Assembly: GCF_000420545.1 (NCBI RefSeq)
Contig: NZ_ATVD01000003.1
Coordinates: 62,001 to 126,000, forward strand
Source of the DNA: Arenimonas oryziterrae DSM 21050 = YC6267
Lineage (GTDB): Bacteria > Pseudomonadota > Gammaproteobacteria > Xanthomonadales > Xanthomonadaceae
DNA: 64,000 nt
Direction: 5' to 3'
Position numbers and translations under genes: made by a program. Below are positions 43,849-50,892 of the stretch, piece after piece. The notes beneath the pieces were generated by a model. The model searched no databases. It was given only the letters and a program-made list of their open reading frames with translations, and was not told the DNA's origin. Every line of letters starts with the position of its first letter. Position 1 is the stretch's first letter.

Positions 43849-45033
43849 ATGACCGATGCCGAGACCGCACCCGCCGCCGCACCGGTCCCACCCGCCGTCA
43901 CCGGGCGCGTTTGCGAGAATTGCGGACACGCGTTGCTCGGCGAGACCTGCTACGCCTGCGGACAGCCGACCAAGGGCCTGATCCGCGAATTCAGCACGAT
44001 CCTCGGCGACTTCTTCGACACCCTGCTCAACATCGATTCGCGCATCGTGCGCACGATCGGCCCGCTGTTCGCGCGCCCCGGTGCCTTGAGCCTGGAGTAT
44101 TTCGCCGGCCACCGCGTGCGCTACGTCAGCCCCGTGCGCCTTTTCATGTTCCTGAGCATTCTCGCGTTCGTGCTCGCGCAATGGAGCCTGGACGTCAACG
44201 TCGGTAACGACACCGGCGGCGTGCAGGTCGGGCGCGGCAAGGAAACCACGAACAACCAGATGGGTCGCGCCAAGACCATTCCGGAAGTCGAACACCTGCG
44301 CGACGAGGCGCTCGCCGAACTGGCGAAAGCGCGCGAGGAAAGCAAGGACGTGCCCGGCGTCGCCGTGGGCCTGGACATCGCCAAGACCAAGGTCAGCGAG
44401 GCCGCCGAGCGCCGCATCGCCGAAATCCGCGATGGCAAGCCGCCGTCGCCGGAATGGAATCAGACGCCGGGCAGTTTCCAGTTCAACGACAAACCCTGGG
44501 ACGCCAAAACCAATCCGATCACCGTGTCCTGGCTGCCCGAGGCCGGCAACCGCAAGCTCAACGAATGGATCGGGCGCGCGTCGGGCAATCTCAAGCGCGG
44601 CTCGCAGGATCCGGACCTGATCAAGAACGCCTTCCTCAGCGTCGTGCCGCAGACGCTGTTCGTGCTGCTGCCGCTATTCGCCGTGCTGCTCAAGATCGCG
44701 TACGCGTTCAAACGACGCCTGTACATGGAACACCTCATCGTCGCCCTGCACAGTCATGCCTTCCTGTGCCTGTGCCTGGCCCTGCTGAGTGTGCTGTCCC
44801 TGCTCGACGACTGGGTCGGTGTGCGCGCGGCCTTCCTGTCGGGCACGATCGGCTGGCTGGAATTCGGCGTCGCGATGTGGATGCCGATCTACCTGCTGAT
44901 CATGCAAAAACGCGTGTACCGGCAAGGCTGGATCATGACCTTGCTCAAGTATTTCGTGCTCGGCCTGGCCTACTCGATCATGCTCAGCTTCGGCGCGCTC
45001 GCGGCACTGCTCATCAGTCTGGTGTGGATGTGA
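43849..45033 (+). CDS. DUF3667 membrane protein with zinc ribbon
   Basis: 394-residue protein. A zinc-ribbon-like motif lies at the N-terminus: Cys22, Cys25, Cys34, Cys37 in VCENCGHALLGETCYACGQ. Then comes the DUF3667 region, with a helix LFMFLSILAFVLAQW and, after a long charged segment (about 120-240), four C-terminal membrane helices. The family is of unknown function and common in Proteobacteria and Bacteroidetes. Its stop overlaps the GTG start of the DUF4286 gene, so the two are coupled. It is divergent from the MATE exporter. Confidence 0.87.
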   Translation: MTDAETAPAAAPVPPAVTGRVCENCGHALLGETCYACGQPTKGLIREFSTILGDFFDTLLNIDSRIVRTIGPLFARPGALSLEYFAGHRVRYVSPVRLFMFLSILAFVLAQWSLDVNVGNDTGGVQVGRGKETTNNQMGRAKTIPEVEHLRDEALAELAKAREESKDVPGVAVGLDIAKTKVSEAAERRIAEIRDGKPPSPEWNQTPGSFQFNDKPWDAKTNPITVSWLPEAGNRKLNEWIGRASGNLKRGSQDPDLIKNAFLSVVPQTLFVLLPLFAVLLKIAYAFKRRLYMEHLIVALHSHAFLCLCLALLSVLSLLDDWVGVRAAFLSGTIGWLEFGVAMWMPIYLLIMQKRVYRQGWIMTLLKYFVLGLAYSIMLSFGALAALLISLVWM

Positions 45034-45341
45034 TCGCCTACGAGGTCAATCTGTTCGTGCAGCAGGCGATCCTCGACGAGTATCGCCCCTGGCTCGATGC
45101 GCATGTGCGCGCGATGTGCGCACTGCCCGGTTTCCTCGGCGCGGAATGGTTCGAGCGCAGCGACCCGGCCGCGGCGGACGACGAGGTCGTGTTCTGCGTG
45201 CACTACCGGCTCACCGACGAAGCGGCGCTCGCCGATTATTTCCGCGACCACGCCGCGCACATGCGCGCCGACGGCGTCGCCCGCTTCGGCGATCGCTTCC
45301 GCGCCGATCGCCGCGTCCTGCGCAGCCTCGCGCGCTACTGA
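45030..45341 (+). CDS. DUF4286 family protein
   Basis: 103-residue soluble protein of the DUF4286 family. It starts IAYEVNLFVQQAILDEYRPW and ends with the ADYFRDHAAHMRADGVARFG stretch, a ferredoxin-like fold resembling antibiotic-biosynthesis monooxygenase-like proteins. The start is a GTG at 45030 overlapping the previous stop (GTGA). Function unknown. It converges on the DUF3106 gene. Confidence 0.85.
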   Translation: MIAYEVNLFVQQAILDEYRPWLDAHVRAMCALPGFLGAEWFERSDPAAADDEVVFCVHYRLTDEAALADYFRDHAAHMRADGVARFGDRFRADRRVLRSLARY

Positions 45342-45357
45342 GCGCGCCGCACGGCGG

Positions 45358-46029
45358 TCAGGGCTGACGCTGACGGCGCAACCAGTCCGCGCGTTTTTCC
45401 GCCGGCATCGCCAGCAGACTGCGGCGCAGGCGATCGCGACCGGCTGCGTCCAGTCCCGGCAGCAAGGCAGCGAGATCGGCCCGCGCTTCGGCATCGAGCG
45501 TGCGCAGCAGCGTCAGCAGCACCGGGCGATCGGCCTCGGGTACGGCCACGAGCAGGGAGGCCAGCGGCGCCAGCTGCGCGCCGAGCACCGGACCGAGTGA
45601 CCAGGCGCGTTGGCTCTCGGGCAATTGCCGGGCATAGGTATCGCGCAACAGTTGCTGCTGTTCCGGCGACAAGGCCGCGAACTCTGCGGCCAGTCCCCGC
45701 ACCTGCCGGCGCTCGTCCTCGGCCAGCTGCGTCCACGCCACGAACGGCGCCCGCCGGCGCGCGCGTTCCGCCGCAGGCAAGGCATCCCACCGCTGCATGC
45801 GCGCACGCACGGCCTCACGATCGGCAGGCGTGCGCGCGAGCCAGTCGCGGGCATTGGCCTGCAAGGTTTGTCGGGTCGTGGCATCCAGGCCCGGCCAATA
45901 GCTGCGCGCGTTGGCGAGCACGGTCTGTTCGGGCGCGGGCAGTCGCGCGAAGTCGGCCACGTCCGCGACGGCGACGGCCACGCCGCTGATAAGCACACAG
46001 GCCCCTGCAAGCCACCAGGCGCGGCTCAT
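45358..46029 (-). CDS. DUF3106 domain secreted protein
   Basis: 223-residue exported protein. Residues 1-22 form a signal peptide (WLAGACVLISGVAVAVADVA). The mature part has repeated short Trp- and Gln-containing units (WPGLDATTRQTLQANARDWL, LPAAERARRRAPFVAWTQL) typical of DUF3106, which resembles periplasmic metal-sensing helical repeats. Its ATG overlaps the stop of the sigma-like gene by ATGA, so it is the second gene of that pair. In related genomes DUF3106 genes follow an ECF sigma gene and a DUF3619 gene. Confidence 0.82.
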   Translation of the reverse strand: MSRAWWLAGACVLISGVAVAVADVADFARLPAPEQTVLANARSYWPGLDATTRQTLQANARDWLARTPADREAVRARMQRWDALPAAERARRRAPFVAWTQLAEDERRQVRGLAAEFAALSPEQQQLLRDTYARQLPESQRAWSLGPVLGAQLAPLASLLVAVPEADRPVLLTLLRTLDAEARADLAALLPGLDAAGRDRLRRSLLAMPAEKRADWLRRQRQP

Positions 46030-46946
46030 GGTCCGCCCTCGGCGTCGGCGTCTGGCGCACTCGATTCGAGCTCCTGCGCCTCCTCCAGCGTGCTCAGCGG
46101 GGCTTCGTCGACGACGCCCGGACTGCCGGCGCCGATCCAGCTGAGCAGGCCCAAGTCGCGGGCGATGGTTTCGTCCTGCGGCCGGGCGATCTGCAGGTAG
46201 TCGGGATGCGTCACGACAGTCGCATCATCGAGCGCCGGCGACACCGGGACGACCTCGGTCGGCAGGGCCTCGCTCTGCCCCGGCGCGAGCCGCGGCCCGA
46301 GCGGCCACAGATACGTCGCGACAAAGGCCAGGGCGAGCACCACCAAGGCGAACACCGCCAGGCCGGTGCGCCGGCCGCGCACCGGCGCTGTAGGCGGCGC
46401 AACCGGTGTCGGGCGCGGCGACGGTTCGTCGCGGGCAGACAGCGCCTGCGCGCGCCACTGCGCGAGCGCCGCGATGCGTTCGTCGGGCAGGTCGCGCACG
46501 CGCGCCTGCAGGGTTTCGCGCCACTGCCGCAGATCCGCCGGGCTGGCCTGTTCGAGCACGCGCGACAGCGCATGGCGATACGCCGGCTCACGCACGCCGA
46601 GCACCTGCGCGGCATGCGCAAAATCCAGACCCGCGACCAGACGCAGCAACAGGGCCGCGCGCGGTCCGGGCGTGAGCTGCGCGAGCAGGTCGCCGCCCTG
46701 CCCGGCTTCGAGCAGTTGCGGCTGCCGCATCAGCAGGGTCCAGAACCGGAACGGCCACTGCGCGAGCGGTTCGCGCGGGGCTTCGTCGGCGAACGCGCGC
46801 AAAGTTGCCGCCAACGCCGGCTCGGCGAGCGCCGGGTCGCCGCATTGCGCGAGGGCAAACACCCAGGCGCGCCGTTCGATGCCGCGCAGGAACGCCGGGA
46901 GGGCGGGGGAACCGGGGTGAGGGGGTGTCGCGGGGGTGTCGGGCAC
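46026..46946 (-). CDS. Degenerate ECF-sigma-like protein fused to a membrane segment
   Basis: 306 residues from GTG 46946. The N-terminal part (about residues 15-155) looks like an ECF sigma factor: FLRGIERRAWVFALAQCGD (region 2-like helix) and LLLRLVAGLDFAHAAQVLGV (region 4-like HTH). A membrane helix follows at about 200-220 (TGLAVFALVVLALAFVATYL), then a periplasmic acidic tail. So one chain seems to combine the sigma-like and the membrane (DUF3619-like) partners seen as separate genes elsewhere. GTG 46946 is preferred over ATG 47003 because the 19 extra codons have low GC3. Function unknown. Confidence 0.65.
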   Translation of the reverse strand: MPDTPATPPHPGSPALPAFLRGIERRAWVFALAQCGDPALAEPALAATLRAFADEAPREPLAQWPFRFWTLLMRQPQLLEAGQGGDLLAQLTPGPRAALLLRLVAGLDFAHAAQVLGVREPAYRHALSRVLEQASPADLRQWRETLQARVRDLPDERIAALAQWRAQALSARDEPSPRPTPVAPPTAPVRGRRTGLAVFALVVLALAFVATYLWPLGPRLAPGQSEALPTEVVPVSPALDDATVVTHPDYLQIARPQDETIARDLGLLSWIGAGSPGVVDEAPLSTLEEAQELESSAPDADAEGGP

Positions 46947-47370
46947 GTCACATTCTAGTCCCAGGCCACCGTGGAGCCGAAGCTTGACAGGCCAAAATTC
47001 CATGCTCCGCCAGCGACGGCGCGGGTTTGCGCGTGGAACGTTGTGCACAGCCGGCGAGCGGGCGCCGTTCACGCCGCCAAACGGTCACAAACCGGATTCT
47101 GACATCGGCGTGACATGCGCAAGTGATTGTTTTACAACGAATATGACGGCGTGGTTAAAAAATCACCAACCCGGCGTGAGCCCCCTTTTCACAGGGGGTG
47201 CGCACCGATGGGCGGACATCATTCCACAGACTTATCCACAGAGGATGTGGATAAGACCTTTTATTCTGGCAGGGCAGTGACTTGCATCATTTTCCTCATC
47301 CCTGAGGCAGCACTGTGATGCAAGTCGCCCGAAAGGGTGTCCCAGCCCGGTCAACGGCTAGACTTGCCCC
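46947..47370. other. 424-bp gap rich in hairpins and DnaA-box-like sites
   Basis: Longest non-coding stretch of the window, AT-richer than its surroundings. It holds an imperfect hairpin at 47124-47166 (GTGATTGTTTTAC against GTTAAAAATCAC), a short one at 47180-47199 (CCCCC/GGGGG), the palindrome CTTATCCACA / TGTGGATAAG at 47231-47255, and an 11-bp stem GACTTGCATCA / TGATGCAAGTC at 47279-47289 and 47316-47326 enclosing a CCTCA/TGAGG hairpin. Short open frames here lack coding character. A -10-like TAGAAT for the sigma-like gene lies on the minus strand at about 46951-46956. Confidence 0.6.
47220..47254. promoter_or_regulatory. DnaA-box cluster before priA
   Basis: Two perfect DnaA boxes TTATCCACA in opposite orientation, 47232-47240 on plus and 47246-47254 on minus, five bases apart. 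A third partial box CATTCCACA is at 47220-47228, with TCCACA cores spaced 11-12 nt, one helical turn. A further near-match TTGTGCACA is at 47041-47049. The palindrome followed by ACCTTTTATT could instead be a transcription terminator. No dnaA or dnaN gene is near. Confidence 0.5.
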
Positions 47371-49566
47371 ATGTCCGACTCCTCCGGAATCGCCCTGCGC
47401 GTCGCCCTGCCGGTGCCGCTGCCGCGTGAATTCGACTACCTGCCGCCGGCCGACGCCGGCCCGGTCCGACCCGACTGGGTCGGTCGTCGCGTGCGCGTGC
47501 CCTTCGGACGCGGCGAGCAGATCGGCATCGTCGTCGGCCTGGGACCGCCGGCGCCCGACGGCCCCGAGCTCAAGTCCGCGCTCGCGCTGCTCGATGACGC
47601 ACCGCTGCTCGGCGAGGAGCTGTTCGCGTCCTTGCAGTGGCTCGCGCGCTACACGCAGTCGCCGCTCGGCGAAGTGCTCGCCCTGGCCCTGCCCGGCGTT
47701 CTGCGCGCTGGCCAGCAAGCGCCGGAGACCCGTGCCTACGGCTGGCAACTGACGCCCGCTGGCGCCGCCGCGGTCGCCGGCTTGCGCGCCGGCAGCCGGC
47801 CGCGCCGTCTCGCCGAACGCCTGCTCCTGGGCGCCCTCAGCGAGGACACTCTCGATATCCATGTCGCCGACTGGCGGGCGGCCCTGCGCGCGCTGGCCAA
47901 ACGCGCCCTGGTCGAACGCCTCGCCCTGCCCGCGGCCGATGCCGTCGACGAGGATCCGCACGCGCCCACGCTCAATGACGAACAGGCGGCGGCGCTCGCC
48001 ACGCTGCGCGCCGGCGACGGCTTCCGCACCCTGCTGCTCGAAGGCGTCACCGGCAGCGGCAAGACCGAGGTGTACCTGCAGGCGATCCGCGACTGCCTGC
48101 GCGCGGGCAAGCAGGCGCTGGTGCTCGTGCCCGAGATCGGCCTGACACCGCAAACCCTGCAACGTTTCCGCGCGCGCCTGGGCGTGCCCGTGCATGCCAT
48201 GCATTCGGGACTGGCCGACGGCGAACGCGCGCGCAGCTGGATTGCGATGGCGCGTGGCGAAGCGCGCGTGCTGGTCGGCACGCGGTCGGCGATCTTCACG
48301 CCCCTGCCCGAGGCCGGCCTGATCGTCATCGACGAAGAACACGACGGCAGTTACAAGCAGCAGGACGGCATCCGCTACCACGCGCGCGATTTCGCCCTGG
48401 TGCGTGCGCGCGCGCTCGGCATTCCGGTCCTGCTCGGCAGCGCGACGCCGGCGCTGGAATCGCTGCACAACGTGCTCGCCGGCCGCTACACGCATCTGCG
48501 TCTGGGCAAACGCGCGGGTGATGCGAAGCCACCGCGTGTGCGCGTGCTCGACGTGCGCAAGCGTCTGCTCACGCACGGCCTGTCGCAGGACGTGTTCGCG
48601 GCGATCGCGGCCTGCCTGGCGCGCGGCGAGCAGGCGCTGGTGTTCAAGAACCGGCGCGGCTACGCGCCGGCGCTGCTGTGCCACGACTGCGGCTGGAGCG
48701 CGACCTGCAAACGCTGCGACACGCCGATGACTGTGCACGCGGGCGGCCGCACCCTGATCTGCCATCACTGCGGCGCGCGCGCGGCGAAGCCGCCCAGCTG
48801 TCCCGACTGCGCCTCGCTGTCGCTGCAACCGCAAGGCTTCGGCACCGAACGTCTGGAGGAAGCACTGGCCACGCGTTTTCCCGATGCGCCGCTGATCCGC
48901 GTCGATCGCGAAACCACGCGCCATCGCGACGCGATCGAAAAACACCTGGCCACGCTCGGCGACCGCCCCGGCATCCTGGTCGGCACGCAGATGCTAGCCA
49001 AAGGCCACGACCTGCCGCGCTTGACGCTGGTCGCCGTCGTCGGCGTCGACGAAGGTCTGTACTCGGCCGATTTCCGCGCCGGCGAAAAACTGGCGCAGTT
49101 GCTGATCCAGGTCGCCGGCCGGGCCGGTCGCGCGAACCTGCCCGGCGAAGTACTGCTGCAGACGCATCATCCCGAGCATCCGCTGCTGCTGACCTTGCTC
49201 GGCGGCGGCTATCCCGCCGTCGCCGCGCTCGAACTCGCGCAGCGCGAAGCGGCCGGCTTCCCGCCCTACGAACATCTGGCGCTGCTGCGCGCGGAAGCAC
49301 CGACCGAAGAAGCCGTCCAGACCTTCCTGCGCGAAGCGAAAGAACGCGCCCGCCCGGCGATGCCCGATGCGATCGCGCTCAATGGCCCGATGCCCGCGCC
49401 GATGGCGCGCCGCGCCGGCCGCGCGCGCGGCCAATTGCTGCTTGCCTGCGCGCAGCGGCCGATGCTGCAGGCGGCCCTGCGCCCCTGGGTCGCCGGCCTG
49501 TACGAACTCAAGTCCGCGCGCAAGGTGCGCTGGTCGCTGGATGTGGATCCGATCGATCTGTATTGA
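47371..49566 (+). CDS. priA: Primosomal protein N' (replication restart helicase)
   Basis: 731-residue superfamily 2 helicase that reloads the replisome at stalled forks. The 3'-DNA-binding domain is N-terminal (ALRVALPVPLPREFDYL). Walker A is GVTGSGKTE at about residues 225-233; Walker B is DEEHDGSYKQ. The zinc module carries paired cysteines CHDCGWSATCKRCD, CHHCG and CPDC (about 435-485). The helicase C-terminal motif GTQMLAKGHD and QVAGRAGR follow. Length matches the family. It follows the unusual structured gap. Confidence 0.97.
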   Translation: MSDSSGIALRVALPVPLPREFDYLPPADAGPVRPDWVGRRVRVPFGRGEQIGIVVGLGPPAPDGPELKSALALLDDAPLLGEELFASLQWLARYTQSPLGEVLALALPGVLRAGQQAPETRAYGWQLTPAGAAAVAGLRAGSRPRRLAERLLLGALSEDTLDIHVADWRAALRALAKRALVERLALPAADAVDEDPHAPTLNDEQAAALATLRAGDGFRTLLLEGVTGSGKTEVYLQAIRDCLRAGKQALVLVPEIGLTPQTLQRFRARLGVPVHAMHSGLADGERARSWIAMARGEARVLVGTRSAIFTPLPEAGLIVIDEEHDGSYKQQDGIRYHARDFALVRARALGIPVLLGSATPALESLHNVLAGRYTHLRLGKRAGDAKPPRVRVLDVRKRLLTHGLSQDVFAAIAACLARGEQALVFKNRRGYAPALLCHDCGWSATCKRCDTPMTVHAGGRTLICHHCGARAAKPPSCPDCASLSLQPQGFGTERLEEALATRFPDAPLIRVDRETTRHRDAIEKHLATLGDRPGILVGTQMLAKGHDLPRLTLVAVVGVDEGLYSADFRAGEKLAQLLIQVAGRAGRANLPGEVLLQTHHPEHPLLLTLLGGGYPAVAALELAQREAAGFPPYEHLALLRAEAPTEEAVQTFLREAKERARPAMPDAIALNGPMPAPMARRAGRARGQLLLACAQRPMLQAALRPWVAGLYELKSARKVRWSLDVDPIDLY

Positions 49567-49638
49567 GGCCGCGCGCGATGCAGCGCGTCGCGTCGGGAAG
49601 ATGGGCGGGTCCCCGCAACCATGCGATTATTGCCGCCC

Positions 49639-50892
49639 ATGGATTCCCGCAAGCATGTGCTGATACTCGGCGGCGGTTTCGGTGGCCTGTGGGCCACACG
49701 GGCCTTGGCTTCTGCGCCGGTGCGCATCACCCTGCTCGACCGCACGAACCACCATCTGTTCCAGCCCCTGCTCTACCAGGTCGCCACCGCCGGCCTGTCG
49801 GCGCCCGACATCGCCGCGCCTTTGCGGCACATCCTGCGTGCACAGAAAAACGTCACGGTGCTGCTCGGCGAAGCGCAGGCAATCGACCCCGCCAACCGGC
49901 GCGTGACGCTCGACGGCGGCACCCTCGACTACGACTACCTGCTGATCGCCACCGGCGCGGCGCATGCGTATTTCGGCCACGACGACTGGGCCGAACACGC
50001 ACCGGGTCTGAAAACGCTCGACGATGCCTTCGGTATCCGCCAACGCATACTCGCCGCGTTCGAAGCCGCCGAGCGCGAGGACGATCCGGTGCGGCGCGCG
50101 GCCTGGCTGAGTTTCGTGGTCATCGGCGGCGGCCCGACCGGCGTCGAACTCGCGGGCACGCTGGCGGAAATCGCGCGTCACACTCTGCCGCGGGAATTTC
50201 GTCGTTGTGATCCCGGCACCGCGCAGGTGCATCTGGTCGAAGCCGGTCCGCGCGTGCTGTCGGCGATGCCGGAGAACCTGTCGGAGAATGCGCGTCGCGA
50301 ACTCGCGCGTCTCGGCGTCACCGTCCACGTGGGCCAGGCCGTGACCGGCATCGATGCCGCCGGCATCGCCCTGGGCAATGCGCGCATCGCCAGCCGCACC
50401 GTGTTGTGGGCCGCCGGCGTCGCCGCGTCGCCGCTCGGCGCGCAACTAGGCGCGGAGCTCGATCGCGCCGGACGCGTGAAGGTGAACCCCGATCTGTCCG
50501 TGCCCGGGCATCCGGAAATTTTCGTCGCCGGCGATCTCGCCAGCCTCGCGCAGGCCGATGGCAAACCCGTGCCTGGCGTGGCGCCGGCAGCCAAACAAAT
50601 GGGCGCGCATGTCGCGCGGGTGATTCGCGCCCGCCTGGGTGGCAACGCGGCAACGAACTTCGTGTATCGCGACTACGGCAATCTCGCGACGATCGGGCGC
50701 AAGGCCGCGGTCGTGCATTTCGGCCGGCTGAAATTTTTCGGACTGCTGGCCTGGTGGTTCTGGCTCACCGCCCACCTGTTTTTCCTGATCGGCTTCCGCA
50801 ACCGCCTCGTTGTGCTGGTCGACTGGGCCTGGTCGTACTGGACCTATCAGCGCAACGCGCGAATCATCGGCGGGCAGGCGCGCCGCCGTTAG
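49639..50892 (+). CDS. ndh: Type II NADH dehydrogenase (non-proton-pumping)
   Basis: 417-residue flavoprotein passing electrons from NADH to quinone without pumping protons. The FAD motif is GGGFGGLWA near residue 9; the NADH-binding motif is VVIGGGPTGVELAG at about 161-174. The second FAD contact is IFVAGDLASLAQ. The C-terminal segment (GLLAWWFWLTAHLFFLIG) is a membrane-binding helix region. ATG 49639 is chosen to begin at the fold; an upstream ATG at 49621 is possible. Its stop overlaps the stop of the convergent VanW gene by 4 nt. Confidence 0.94.
   Translation: MDSRKHVLILGGGFGGLWATRALASAPVRITLLDRTNHHLFQPLLYQVATAGLSAPDIAAPLRHILRAQKNVTVLLGEAQAIDPANRRVTLDGGTLDYDYLLIATGAAHAYFGHDDWAEHAPGLKTLDDAFGIRQRILAAFEAAEREDDPVRRAAWLSFVVIGGGPTGVELAGTLAEIARHTLPREFRRCDPGTAQVHLVEAGPRVLSAMPENLSENARRELARLGVTVHVGQAVTGIDAAGIALGNARIASRTVLWAAGVAASPLGAQLGAELDRAGRVKVNPDLSVPGHPEIFVAGDLASLAQADGKPVPGVAPAAKQMGAHVARVIRARLGGNAATNFVYRDYGNLATIGRKAAVVHFGRLKFFGLLAWWFWLTAHLFFLIGFRNRLVVLVDWAWSYWTYQRNARIIGGQARRR

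Noticed and set aside
46947-47003. N-terminal extension of the sigma-like protein from ATG 47003
   Set aside because: Its 19 codons have about 50 percent GC at third positions, unlike the rest of the gene, and hold a -10-like TAGAAT.
47220-47254. Chromosomal origin oriC
   Set aside because: DnaA boxes are present, but dnaA, dnaN, rpmH and an extended AT-rich unwinding region are not; kept only as a secondary DnaA-site candidate.
46936-47318. Short open frames in the gap before priA
   Set aside because: They overlap several hairpins, have low GC3 unlike genes here, and lack ribosome-binding sites.
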